From Solitalea lacus (GTDB taxonomy: Bacteria; Bacteroidota; Bacteroidia; Sphingobacteriales; Sphingobacteriaceae), in the NCBI RefSeq assembly GCF_022014595.1, contig NZ_CP091740.1:620001-684000 (forward strand): 64,000 nt of DNA, read 5' to 3'. The notes below the pieces were generated by a model. That model ran no database searches, had not been told where the DNA came from, and saw only the letters and a list, made by a program, of their open reading frames with translations. Below are positions 24,374 to 33,109 of this stretch, piece by piece (the stretch's first letter is position 1; every line of letters begins with the position of its first letter). Both the position numbers and the translations under genes were made by a program.

Positions 24374-26860
24374 TTAAGCATTTATCTCTTCTGTGGGTGT
24401 GGCATTTTTCTTCTTTCTAAAGCTGAGAAACCCGATCCCTGCAAATCCAGAAACTAACAAGATTGAACAGATAAGTGAAACTTTTTCACCAGTGTAATAT
24501 GACTTCGGCTCAAACTTGAATTCAATTGTATGTTTGCCAGCTTCTAGCTGTATAGCTCTCAATAGATAATCGGCACGGAAATAAGGATGTAAGTTACCAT
24601 CTACATAAGCATTCCAACCTTTGTTGTAATAAATTTCGGAGAATACGGCAATTTGCGATGCTCTCGAATTTGATTCATATACCAAATGTTCAGGATGGTA
24701 GCTTTTTAGTTTGATTGTTCCAGTAGTATCAAAATCCATTTTAGCGATATTGATATTTTTACGGAACTGATCACTGATAATTGCAGTGGTTTTAGGATTC
24801 ACAACATCAAGGGCTGCTAACTCTTCATTTCCATTGGCAACAAACTTAACACCAGTCACAAACCAAGCGTTGCCTAAAGCTTGATCATTACGAACTACAC
24901 GAGCACCTTTAGTACTATCAGGCATGATGATATACTTGGTGTTTAGCATGTTGAATGCCCATGGATTGCCTTTTACTAATTGGCTATCGATAAGATTTTG
25001 ATAACGCATTAGTTTTGCGGCATGGTAACCTCCAATGTTTTTATGGAATTGAGAGGGAGCTGCATTGCTGAATGCATTTCCGACAGTCATATCATACACT
25101 CTGTAATAAGGATCGGTATCTCGTTTAATTTCCAAATCTACTTCGCGTGGTTGTTGCGCCTGAGTAAAAATGCGTTTTTCAGTGAAGTTTTCGTCTTTTA
25201 AATAACGCTTATCAATACCCCACATGTCAACCATGATAACAGCAATTAAACCAATTGCTGCAAATTCTGCTTTGATTTTTTGCGAAATAAATGCCCATAC
25301 TAAACCTGCTGCAAAAAGTACAAATACCAATGAACGGATACCATCCATACGGGCAATGCTAATTCTATCAGCCTTAATTGCGCCCATTAACGATTGAGCC
25401 ATCGCATCACCTCCCATTGCCTGTAATTGTTGTGTTAGGTTAGCGTCATTTGGCGAGCTAAACGAAAGGAATAGGTTTGGTAATGCTATAAATGCCAATA
25501 AAAATCCACCTAAGCCATAAAGGGTATATTTAAGGTTTTTAAGGATTTGCTCTTTAGTAATTTTATTTTCAAAGATCTGGTTTAGCACAATTACAGCTAA
25601 AACAGGTATCATTAAGCCGGCGATTACTAGAATAGACTCAACTGCACGGAACTTATTATACATTGGGAAATAATCGAAAAACAAGTCAGAAAACCCTTGG
25701 AAGTTTCTTCCCCATGAAAGCATGATACTTAATAAGGCTGCAATGGCAATACCCCATTTTAATGAACCTCTAACTAAGCTAAGCCCGAGTATAAACAGGA
25801 AAATAATCGCTGCTCCAAAATAATAAGGACCTGATGTGAATGGTTTGTCTCCCCAATAGCGGGCAGCTCCTCCAATTTGTGCCGCAAGTTGGGCTGCGTC
25901 TTGAGCCGGAACATTGTTTTTCACCAACTCTGCATAAGTATTCGATTTAGGAGTAAACGGAATGCCGCTTGCGCCTCCATAAGCATCAGGAATAAGAAAT
26001 GTTACTGATTCCATAATGCCCTCACTCCATTGGTAAGCATATTCTTTGTCTAAACCTTTTGATGCATTCGTAGCAGCTGGTTTTACCAAATCAGATTTTC
26101 CCCTGATGGTTTCTTGCGCATATTCATAGGTTACCCAAAGTGTACCAAAGTTAACACCCACTCCAATGATTGCTGCAATAGCTAAAGTTCCACAAGTCTT
26201 CGTAAAATCAACCAGTTTCTTTTGTTTGATGGCATCAACTAGTTCTGCAATAACCAATACCAAAATGGCAATCATTAAGTAGTAAGTCATTTGCAAGTGA
26301 TTCGAACGAATCTCCAGTGCTAGAAATAAAGCTAAAAGAGCTGCTCCCCATAAACGTTTACCTCTAAAGGCCATAATTATAGCACCTAAAATTGGTGCAA
26401 AAAAAGCAATAGCCAGAGCTTTTCCGGTGTGTCCGGCTTCAATTAATACAAAGTTGTATGATGAAAATGCGATTGCAATAGCTCCTAAAAAGCTAAGCCA
26501 AGGCTTAAAGCGAAGCATCCTAAACAAGAAAAAGCCGCCAACCAGGTATAATAAAACAAAGTTTACCGGATTAGGAAAAATCTTATTCCAGATGGAAATA
26601 ACATGTGAGGCTAAGTTAGAAGGATATTGTGCCCATATTTGATAGGATGGCATTCCACTAAATACGGAATTGGTCCAAAGTGGGCCAATGCCATTTTTTG
26701 TGTAATCTTTAATTTCCTGTTGTACGGCAGTAGCCTGCATAACATCACTTTGCATGAGCTTTTTGCCTTGCAAAAGCGGACTGAAATAGATAAAACAAAT
26801 TGCGATAAACAACACAAGGGCCACTATGTTTGGCCAATTCTTCTTAAACCACTGGTTCAT
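24374..26860 (-). CDS. YfhO-family multi-pass membrane protein
   Basis: 828 residues with about 12-13 hydrophobic segments: one near the N-terminus (IVALVLFIAICFIYF), many between ~100 and 560, and one near the end (SLICSILLVSGFAGIGFL). SGMPSYQIWAQYPSNL and the C-terminal extracytoplasmic beta domain (KLKSYHPEHLVYESNS, HTIEFKFEPKSY) match the YfhO family. These proteins are related to GT-C glycosyltransferases and, in firmicutes, are linked to glycosylation of wall polymers. A cell-envelope glycosylation or lipid-carrier role is plausible. The gene has its own promoter and terminator. Confidence 0.9.
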   Translation of the reverse strand: MNQWFKKNWPNIVALVLFIAICFIYFSPLLQGKKLMQSDVMQATAVQQEIKDYTKNGIGPLWTNSVFSGMPSYQIWAQYPSNLASHVISIWNKIFPNPVNFVLLYLVGGFFLFRMLRFKPWLSFLGAIAIAFSSYNFVLIEAGHTGKALAIAFFAPILGAIIMAFRGKRLWGAALLALFLALEIRSNHLQMTYYLMIAILVLVIAELVDAIKQKKLVDFTKTCGTLAIAAIIGVGVNFGTLWVTYEYAQETIRGKSDLVKPAATNASKGLDKEYAYQWSEGIMESVTFLIPDAYGGASGIPFTPKSNTYAELVKNNVPAQDAAQLAAQIGGAARYWGDKPFTSGPYYFGAAIIFLFILGLSLVRGSLKWGIAIAALLSIMLSWGRNFQGFSDLFFDYFPMYNKFRAVESILVIAGLMIPVLAVIVLNQIFENKITKEQILKNLKYTLYGLGGFLLAFIALPNLFLSFSSPNDANLTQQLQAMGGDAMAQSLMGAIKADRISIARMDGIRSLVFVLFAAGLVWAFISQKIKAEFAAIGLIAVIMVDMWGIDKRYLKDENFTEKRIFTQAQQPREVDLEIKRDTDPYYRVYDMTVGNAFSNAAPSQFHKNIGGYHAAKLMRYQNLIDSQLVKGNPWAFNMLNTKYIIMPDSTKGARVVRNDQALGNAWFVTGVKFVANGNEELAALDVVNPKTTAIISDQFRKNINIAKMDFDTTGTIKLKSYHPEHLVYESNSRASQIAVFSEIYYNKGWNAYVDGNLHPYFRADYLLRAIQLEAGKHTIEFKFEPKSYYTGEKVSLICSILLVSGFAGIGFLSFRKKKNATPTEEINA

Positions 26861-26891
26861 TATTTTGAGGCTTTAGTTTATTTGAAACGGC

Positions 26892-26899
26892 CAAATATA
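26892..26899 (-). promoter_or_regulatory. -7 box for the YfhO gene
   Basis: TATATTTG on the minus strand, 31 nt before the start codon at 26860. Confidence 0.5.
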
Positions 26900-26980
26900 G
26901 AAAAATGAATTAACTGTAAAAGGGAGAGCGTTCCAAACAATATTCTGAAAAGAGTTGTTCAATTTTAGGTAATCTATTAA

Positions 26981-27007
26981 AAAAGAAAACCGCAGTGTAA
27001 ACTGCGG
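26981..27007 (-). terminator. Intrinsic terminator
   Basis: CCGCAGT/ACTGCGG stem with GTAA loop; on the minus strand it is followed by a T-rich run. It terminates the unit ending with the gene at 27030. Confidence 0.85.
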
Positions 27008-27029
27008 CCTACGTTTATTGATAAGAAAA

Positions 27030-27575
27030 TTAGTTCCATTCATCTTCCTCGTCATAGTTTCCTTCCCAGTCGTCAATGTCTTCATCAAATTTTTCAAACG
27101 GGAATTCTTCTAAAGCATCATCCGAATCCTCAACATCTTTAGCGTGCTGAATAGTTTCCGGATCTTTCTTGTCGGTCATTCCTGGAAGATGCCCTTTAAC
27201 TTCAGCTTCTAAGCTTGCGGCTTCGAGGCTTAATATTTCTGAGGCTTCATCATCATCATCTGGTAAGCCAAATTCATTTTTCCAGGCCTGCTCGTCAAAA
27301 TAAGCATATGTATCTTCGTCGTCATCATCTTCAATATCTGCATCAATTTTCCAATGCTTATGTTTTTGAGCCAGAGTGGCAAGGGCTACGTCTGTTAGCC
27401 TAAATTGTGGATTTAAGCCTTTTAAATCATTAATTACAGGCCCTGCAATAAAAAAGTCTTTTTCCTGTATTGCACAAGTATTTAAATAATCGGGATCAAG
27501 TTTTACAATATCTTGAAGTGTTTTTCCCTCGTATTTTCCAAACTTTAACTCCGATTCGAGATCGTAAAATTTCAT
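27030..27575 (-). CDS. Acidic protein with exonuclease X-like C-terminal motif
   Basis: 181 residues. The N-terminal ~45 contain LKFGKYEGKTLQDIVKLDPDYLN, the pattern of the small domain found after the nuclease domain in ExoX-like exonucleases and in stand-alone Bacteroidetes proteins. The rest is very acidic (runs of Asp/Glu around 82-88 and 166-178) and probably disordered. No nuclease domain is present, so it is probably not a nuclease itself. It follows the DUF4834 gene by 28 bp and shares its promoter. The role is unknown; acidic tails of this sort can bind basic proteins or metal. Confidence 0.8.
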   Translation of the reverse strand: MKFYDLESELKFGKYEGKTLQDIVKLDPDYLNTCAIQEKDFFIAGPVINDLKGLNPQFRLTDVALATLAQKHKHWKIDADIEDDDDEDTYAYFDEQAWKNEFGLPDDDDEASEILSLEAASLEAEVKGHLPGMTDKKDPETIQHAKDVEDSDDALEEFPFEKFDEDIDDWEGNYDEEDEWN

Positions 27576-27603
27576 TTGATTAGTTTTAAATGGACAGATT
27601 AAT

Positions 27604-27894
27604 CTACTTTACTTCCTCATAATCAACAAACTCTCCCGCACTGTCAAGGTTAGGCTTTCGTTTGTTTTGTTGTTCTGGAGCATAATTAACATGCATTTCA
27701 CCTTGCCTTTGGTTATAAGTATTGGTATATTGCTGTTGTTGCTGACGGTAAAACCTTTCAGCCTGTTCTCCGGCTTTTTTTGCCATAGTTCTAAACAGAA
27801 ATGGCGCTGCTAATCTTAATAATAGTCTTAACAACCAAAATATCAAGATCAGTTCTAGTATATATTTTAAAAGCAGTTTTAAGGCCATACTCAC
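27604..27894 (-). CDS. DUF4834-type small membrane protein
   Basis: 96 residues. One hydrophobic helix (about 10-34, LKYILELILIFWLLRLLLRL) is followed by a basic stretch (RTMAKKAGEQAERFYRQQQQQ) and a polar C-terminus. The layout matches the DUF4834 family, found mainly in Bacteroidetes. It is probably an inner-membrane protein with a cytoplasmic tail. It is the first gene of a two-gene unit with the acidic protein at 27030. No known function. Confidence 0.85.
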   Translation of the reverse strand: MSMALKLLLKYILELILIFWLLRLLLRLAAPFLFRTMAKKAGEQAERFYRQQQQQYTNTYNQRQGEMHVNYAPEQQNKRKPNLDSAGEFVDYEEVK

Positions 27895-27907
27895 TAATTG
27901 TAATGTG

Positions 27908-27915
27908 CAAAAGTA
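27908..27915 (-). promoter_or_regulatory. -7 box for the DUF4834 operon
   Basis: TACTTTTG on the minus strand, 13 nt before the start at 27894, giving a short leader. Confidence 0.5.
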
Positions 27916-27969
27916 CTACCTATAAACTATTTTCATAGTCAATTGAATGTAACGTTTAAAAAATGAATG

Positions 27970-27977
27970 TAAATTTG
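27970..27977 (+). promoter_or_regulatory. -7 box far upstream of the L,D-transpeptidase gene
   Basis: TAAATTTG, 207 nt before the ATG at 28185. If used it gives a leader of about 200 nt that contains AGGAGG (28129-28134) and a 10-codon ORF (28152-28184) whose TAA touches the gene's ATG. Confidence 0.35.
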
Positions 27978-28184
27978 TAGTTGTAATATCCTGTGAATGA
28001 GATTGTTGTTTGTTTAGGGTTCTGCGTAAAACAATATCTAAATTTATATTGCCTTATAAATGGTTAATTTTTTTTGTTTTTAATTCAGAAAAGATTACCT
28101 TAAATTAACTTTCAATTATTTGTAACCCAGGAGGTTAAGAGTTCGTAGAAGATGATTACAATAGGAAACAAAACTGGCGACTAA

Positions 28185-28898
28185 ATGAAAAGAAAGGTAG
28201 GGACAGTATTATTCTTGGTGTTCTCGTTGATTGCGGTAAACGGTTATTCTAACTATTCCCACAAGGATAAAAAAGACGAATCGCCAGCTGCTACGGTTAA
28301 AAAGGAAAATACCCTGGTTACTGAGGCAGAAGAAGTTTACACTAACACCGGTCTTAATCTTCTTTTGAATAAAGAAGTTTTTGATAGGGCGCTTGTTGGA
28401 TTCAGAAAAATAAATCCTAAAAAGCAAATTCTAGCAATAATTGATTTTAACAAACCTTCAAGTGAAGAGCGATTGTTTGTAATTGATGTTGCCAAAAAAC
28501 AATTGCTGTTTCATTCTCTTGTTGCTCATGGCAAAAACTCAGGAGAAGAATATGCAACTCACTTTTCAAATATTGAAGGTTCATTGCAAAGTAGTCTGGG
28601 CTTTTATTTAACCGGACAAACTATCATTAGTCCTAAGCATGGCTATTCAATGGTGCTCAACGGACTTGAAAGAGGTATCAATGACAAGGCCCGTGAGCGA
28701 GAAATCATAATCCACTCAGCTGATTATGTTTCCCGTTCGTTTATTGCTCATAATGGAATGTTAGGTAGAAGCTGGGGATGTCCTGCTTTGCCAAAAGAAT
28801 TAAACAAACAGATTATTGATACAATTAAAGATGGTGCAGTGCTGTTCATTGCGGGAAACAACCCATCTTATATTAATAAATCAGCTTATTTGCGTTAG
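28185..28898 (+). CDS. Secreted L,D-transpeptidase catalytic-domain protein (YkuD_2 type)
   Basis: 237 residues with a signal peptide (MKRKVGTVLFLVFSLIAVNG). The domain spans ~60-225. It shows ILAIIDFNKPSSEERLFVIDVAKKQL, a conserved His in REIIIHSADYVS (H177) and the catalytic cysteine C199 in LGRSWGCPALP. The family is related to L,D-transpeptidases that make 3-3 cross-links in peptidoglycan or attach proteins to it in the periplasm. The start lies at the end of a mini-ORF (TAAATG) and may be translationally coupled to it. It has its own terminator and is followed by a second, different L,D-transpeptidase. Confidence 0.9.
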   Translation: MKRKVGTVLFLVFSLIAVNGYSNYSHKDKKDESPAATVKKENTLVTEAEEVYTNTGLNLLLNKEVFDRALVGFRKINPKKQILAIIDFNKPSSEERLFVIDVAKKQLLFHSLVAHGKNSGEEYATHFSNIEGSLQSSLGFYLTGQTIISPKHGYSMVLNGLERGINDKAREREIIIHSADYVSRSFIAHNGMLGRSWGCPALPKELNKQIIDTIKDGAVLFIAGNNPSYINKSAYLR

Positions 28899-28922
28899 TC
28901 GATTAAACCATATATTGTTCGT

Positions 28923-28968
28923 AAGCCTCCTTTTTGTTAAATTAACAGAATAGGAGGCTTCGTTTTTT
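28923..28968 (+). terminator. Intrinsic terminator
   Basis: AAGCCTCC/GGAGGCTT stem with a partly self-paired interior and a CGTTTTTT tail, 24 bp after the stop at 28898. Confidence 0.82.
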
Positions 28969-29005
28969 CGTAGAAGTAGGCCGCATTCTAAATTTTGCTC
29001 TTCCA

Positions 29006-30619
29006 ATGAGATTGCTGCATACATGTATCGTTTTTCTGTGTTTTATTCAAGCCGGGAATGCCTACAATACCAGGCCTTTAAGAACTGGTGTTGAAATTGA
29101 CACATCTTTGGTTTCAATAGAAGCACCTACTTTAGCTTTAATTATTGACGCAGATTCATTAACACGTTCCATTAAGTCTGAAATTCTCAATTTTTATAAG
29201 AGCAGGCCTCAATACGCAGTTTGGATTATAAATAATAATCTTTCAGAGGCTGCTATCAACTTCAAAAATCTTTTGCAGCAGCATTCAATCCAAGAGCGTA
29301 ATTATGTCAATTGTTTTCTTGCCGTTAATGGCATAACAAAATATTTTCAAAATATTCCTGATTCATTAAAAACGGATTCACTTAAACTGCATACAGAAAT
29401 CAAGCTTACCGGATATTTTCTAGAGTTCTTGAAGCTGACATATCCGAAATGTTATGAAACGGCAGAAAAGTGGTTTTTTCCACTTCCATTAACTGTTAAT
29501 GAGGCAATAAAAGAATTGTTGGCAATGTTGCCTTTAATTAGGGTATGCAACGTTAGCGGGGAGCCAGAATTATATAAACTGAGCGATAAGTTAAGCAGTT
29601 ATTCAGTATTTAAACAAAATGATTCCTGGAGTGAATTGGTTGTTCCACAAAAAGCATTTAAGTCTGGAGAGAAAAACCATCAGCTTGTTGAAATAAAAAG
29701 AAGAGTTTTTTTACTTCTAGATACAGTACAAACGGATTCCTCTGATGTTTATACGTCATCTTTTCAGTCAAAAGTTAAAGCTTTTCAGCAATTAAACGGA
29801 TTAAAAGAAGATGGAATAATAGGAAGAGAAGTAATAACAGCATTGAACGTTGGTCCTACTCAACGCTTAGAGCAATTGTTGTCCAATATTCAACGGTTGA
29901 AATGGAATGGGATTTCTCAAAATGGAGACGGAATCATTATAAACATACCTGAATTCAAAATGCATGTTTATCAAGCCGGTGAACTTTGCTGGAGCACTGC
30001 AGTGGTTGTAGGAAAGCCTACTTCGTCCACCTCTGTTTTTACCGGAGATATGAAGTACATCGTATTCAGTCCTTATTGGAATGTACCCCTATCGATTGTA
30101 CGGAATGAGATTATTCCTGAAGTAAAAAAGGACCGAGGCTATATTTACAAAGAACGTTTGGAGTTTAGACAAGGGAATAAAACTGTTTCTGCCAGTAGTA
30201 TCAGTTGGGAAAAATACCCCAATGAACCATTCCCATACTCGGTAAGGCAAAAACCTGGTCCATCCAACTCTTTGGGACTGGTTAAATTCCTGTTTCCTAA
30301 TGAACATGATATTTATTTGCACGATACTCCTGCTAAAAGCCTCTTTAATTCAAGTTTTCGTTCATTTAGTCATGGATGTATTCGTATTTCTGAGCCGCAA
30401 AAATTGGCAGAGCATTTATTACGAAATGAAGCAGAATGGGATAGTGTCAAAATAAGTTCAGTAATGCAGGGGGGGAAAGAGACTTGGGTGACATTGAAAC
30501 AACTGGTTCCTGTTTCTATTGTTTATAGAACGGTCTGGGTTGATGAGAAAGGGAATTTGAATTTCAGAAGAGATATTTATAAGCTTGATGAAGACTATAA
30601 AAAGCTTTACCTGAGATAA
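29006..30619 (+). CDS. YcbB/LdtD-like L,D-transpeptidase with peptidoglycan-binding domain
   Basis: 537 residues with a signal peptide (MRLLHTCIVFLCFIQAGNA). N-terminal ~1-225 resemble the scaffold of YcbB-type enzymes. A peptidoglycan-binding module is at ~250-290 (SFQSKVKAFQQLNGLKEDGIIG). The YkuD catalytic domain lies at ~310-480 with YLHDTPAKSLF and the catalytic SFSHGCIRIS motif (H455, C458). It cross-links peptidoglycan 3-3 in the periplasm, independently of penicillin-binding proteins. It lies downstream of the other L,D-transpeptidase but beyond a terminator, so it probably has its own promoter. It ends 2 bp before a convergent gene. Confidence 0.92.
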   Translation: MRLLHTCIVFLCFIQAGNAYNTRPLRTGVEIDTSLVSIEAPTLALIIDADSLTRSIKSEILNFYKSRPQYAVWIINNNLSEAAINFKNLLQQHSIQERNYVNCFLAVNGITKYFQNIPDSLKTDSLKLHTEIKLTGYFLEFLKLTYPKCYETAEKWFFPLPLTVNEAIKELLAMLPLIRVCNVSGEPELYKLSDKLSSYSVFKQNDSWSELVVPQKAFKSGEKNHQLVEIKRRVFLLLDTVQTDSSDVYTSSFQSKVKAFQQLNGLKEDGIIGREVITALNVGPTQRLEQLLSNIQRLKWNGISQNGDGIIINIPEFKMHVYQAGELCWSTAVVVGKPTSSTSVFTGDMKYIVFSPYWNVPLSIVRNEIIPEVKKDRGYIYKERLEFRQGNKTVSASSISWEKYPNEPFPYSVRQKPGPSNSLGLVKFLFPNEHDIYLHDTPAKSLFNSSFRSFSHGCIRISEPQKLAEHLLRNEAEWDSVKISSVMQGGKETWVTLKQLVPVSIVYRTVWVDEKGNLNFRRDIYKLDEDYKKLYLR

Positions 30620-30621
30620 TA

Positions 30622-31158
30622 TTACTGTTTAAATTTTCCGGAAATCAACTTTAGTAATTCATTAATGCTTTCTATACCATGAGAATTAATAGGGGAAATT
30701 CCTAATATGGCTCTAATATCATTTATTGAATTTATATCTGTTGTGTTTATTTCTGGATGATTAATTGCCAGTGCAATGGCTGTTTTTAAAGCAGTGGATT
30801 TAACTCGAAGTGTATGTGGTCCAAATCTGGCAATATGGATATGAATAAATTCTTTAGAGTCTATGCCCCAGCGCAACACCCAATAGCTGCCATCAGAAAT
30901 GGCAATGGTTTTATAATTCAATTCGTCCCCCAAAAAATCGAAATATTGTTGAGGCGATTGAACGCCGATGTTAAGTAAGCAGAGTAAGATTTGAGACTTA
31001 ATTTCCTTCACTGAAAGCTGACCGGTATAAACATCAAAATGAAGGTTTCCCAGTTCAAGTAACTGAATTTGCCAGTCTTTAGGTTTTAATTTGATGAAGG
31101 ATGTTATAAAGCCTAAATGATGCTTTAATAGGTTAAAACGAATACTACTTTCGTTCAT
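30622..31158 (-). CDS. Hypothetical protein, 178 residues
   Basis: A globular cytoplasmic-looking protein with mixed alpha/beta content and no signal or membrane segment. Recognisable stretches are LKPKDWQIQLLELGN, DGSYWVLRWGIDSKEFIHIHIARFGPHTLRVKSTALKTAIAL and a Leu/Ile-rich C-terminus. FIHIHIARFGPHTLR may be a conserved core, but I do not recognise the family. It starts 14 bp after the MutS-like gene on the same strand and is probably co-transcribed with it, which may hint at a shared function. Convergent with the L,D-transpeptidase. Confidence 0.78.
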   Translation of the reverse strand: MNESSIRFNLLKHHLGFITSFIKLKPKDWQIQLLELGNLHFDVYTGQLSVKEIKSQILLCLLNIGVQSPQQYFDFLGDELNYKTIAISDGSYWVLRWGIDSKEFIHIHIARFGPHTLRVKSTALKTAIALAINHPEINTTDINSINDIRAILGISPINSHGIESINELLKLISGKFKQ

Positions 31159-31172
31159 AACATAAAAACAAT

Positions 31173-32969
31173 TTAATCTACTTCAATACCAATTTGTTTT
31201 AGCAACAATGAAGCATTAAAGGTTTTACACTCTCCTTGTTTGAGTTTGTAATCGAAATGCATTTCATTGTCTTTAACCTGTATGTCAAAATAAAAATTAC
31301 GGATATAATCGGGATATTTTTCTATTAAATGTGCAACCTGAAGGTCGTGGGTTGCCACCACCCCCACACCTTTGCCGGCGATCAGTTTCTCTACCACAGC
31401 TTTTGATCCCCGGTATTTATCCACAGAATTGGTTCCACGGAGCATTTCATCAATTAAAAAGAATGTGTTGGATGTTTTTGGAACAGTTTCAAGGACTAAT
31501 TGTAATCGATTTAGCTCTGCTTTAAAAGTTGATGTACTTTCATTTAGAGAATCACGAATACGCATATAAGTAACTAACTGGATTGGTGAAAGACGCATTT
31601 GAGATGCACAAACCGAAGCTCCAGATAATCCCAATACAGCATTAATGCCCAGCGTTCGCAGGAAGGTGCTTTTTCCGGCCATATTTGACCCTGTTATAAT
31701 ATCAATTTTACGATCGTTAATAAGTTCGTAATTATTGGTTATTCTTAAATTCTGTGCAATTAGCGGGTGGCCTAATTCTTTTGCTTCGTAAGTGCAGTTT
31801 TCAGATTCAATAATTTCTGGGAATATCCAGCTCGAATTGTTTGCTGATAGGCAAGCCATGCTATTCAAGACTTCAAATTTAGCTAGACAATGAAACGCTT
31901 CATCAATATTAGCTTTATTTAATTCTTTCCAGTTTTCAATTGCAAAAACTTGGCGGAGATCCCATAAGAAAATGGCATTTAAAATTACCGCCACATAAAC
32001 ATTCAAACGATAGTCAAGCTTTATAATGAGCGACGAAAGTAGATTAATGGTTTCGGAAATAGTTGACTCTGTATTACTTTTCATGCTATCAGTTAAATGA
32101 ATGCAGAGTGAGCTTTGCCAGTTTTCATTTTCAATAGCTTTAAAAGCTGCTGAAAAATCACTTAGGGTTTTACCGATTTTACCCACAAGAACATCGGTTT
32201 TATTAATATATAGTTGATTATTAATGATTATTCCAATGTGTGAAATGCCTAAGGCAATTACAAACGCAAATAGCTTAGGGATTAAAAATGAAGCGCACAA
32301 TAATCCGATGAAGAGCCAAGGTGCAACCATTACATATCTTCTTAATAGTTTATGGTTTTCACGTGGGAGTTTTAAATAACGCAATAAGCCTTCAACCGGA
32401 TTTTCCTTTAAACTCAAATTAAAAAGCAGTAATGTCTGAAAGTGAGTTCTCCATTTATGCTTTTGACAAATTTCTTTTACTGCTTCCTGTCGGCTATTAA
32501 TTGCATTTATGTCAGCAGGATGTTTTAGCCATGCAGACAATTCTTCAATTCCTTGAACGGTTGCACATCGGTTTATTAACTGAAATAATGACTTAGGGCC
32601 GAAAATATCCAAATCGGAAGTGTAAGAATGATGGTCGTCTTCAAAAGTATGTCCATTGTTATAAATAGATGCTTGCTTGCTCATTACATTGAGTTCGTTT
32701 TCAAGTACCTTTTTTAAGTTGATGTGATATTCTTTTTGCTGGTCATATTTATTCTGAGTAGCAATTAACCAGATAAACAGAAGTACAATGAGTATGGCAA
32801 TGCCTGCACTTAGCCATGGCGAATCAAATTTAAATGAAACAAAGAGAATTGTTAAGCCGCCAATTATAGTTCCTAAACGAAACAGAGAATAACGGTTAAC
32901 AAGTTCTGTGTAATGCTTAATTTGACTGTTAACTATTGCAAGTTCTTGTTGGTAGTGACTAATTATCAT
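31173..32969 (-). CDS. Membrane-anchored MutS-family ATPase
   Basis: 598 residues. Two hydrophobic hairpins lie at ~33-71 and ~213-251. A MutS lever/clamp-like helical region follows (~260-420), then the MutS ATPase: Walker A GSNMAGKST at 427-435, FFLIDEMLRGT (Walker B, ~505-516) and VVATHDLQVAHL. It has no mismatch-recognition (F-x-E) domain and no Smr nuclease domain, so it is neither MutS1 nor MutS2. It resembles the Bacteroidetes family often annotated as MutS-related DNA mismatch repair protein. Membrane anchoring makes a role in ordinary mismatch repair doubtful. It is followed 14 bp later by the 178-residue gene. Confidence 0.85.
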   Translation of the reverse strand: MIISHYQQELAIVNSQIKHYTELVNRYSLFRLGTIIGGLTILFVSFKFDSPWLSAGIAILIVLLFIWLIATQNKYDQQKEYHINLKKVLENELNVMSKQASIYNNGHTFEDDHHSYTSDLDIFGPKSLFQLINRCATVQGIEELSAWLKHPADINAINSRQEAVKEICQKHKWRTHFQTLLLFNLSLKENPVEGLLRYLKLPRENHKLLRRYVMVAPWLFIGLLCASFLIPKLFAFVIALGISHIGIIINNQLYINKTDVLVGKIGKTLSDFSAAFKAIENENWQSSLCIHLTDSMKSNTESTISETINLLSSLIIKLDYRLNVYVAVILNAIFLWDLRQVFAIENWKELNKANIDEAFHCLAKFEVLNSMACLSANNSSWIFPEIIESENCTYEAKELGHPLIAQNLRITNNYELINDRKIDIITGSNMAGKSTFLRTLGINAVLGLSGASVCASQMRLSPIQLVTYMRIRDSLNESTSTFKAELNRLQLVLETVPKTSNTFFLIDEMLRGTNSVDKYRGSKAVVEKLIAGKGVGVVATHDLQVAHLIEKYPDYIRNFYFDIQVKDNEMHFDYKLKQGECKTFNASLLLKQIGIEVD

Positions 32970-33024
32970 TTTGAAACCGAAATAATGCTTTGGAATTTCA
33001 AAAGTAAGAGATTTAGATGCATTG

Positions 33025-33060
33025 AAAAAAGAAAGCCTTCCGATTGCTCGGAAGGCTTTT
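33025..33060 (-). terminator. Intrinsic terminator after typA
   Basis: A perfect 12-bp stem (AAAGCCTTCCGA and complement, TTGC loop). On the minus strand it is followed by six T, downstream of the typA stop at 33110. Confidence 0.88.
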
Positions 33061-33109
33061 ACAACCTATTTTGAATTACTGTGCGTGACCTGCAAAGTAA
33101 TCAGATATA

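Noticed and set aside
24301-24381. Upstream ATG (24381) extending the LUD-domain protein by 27 residues
   Set aside because: The extra codons read through the terminator hairpin of the YfhO gene (24334-24372), and the family-like N-terminus starts at 24300.
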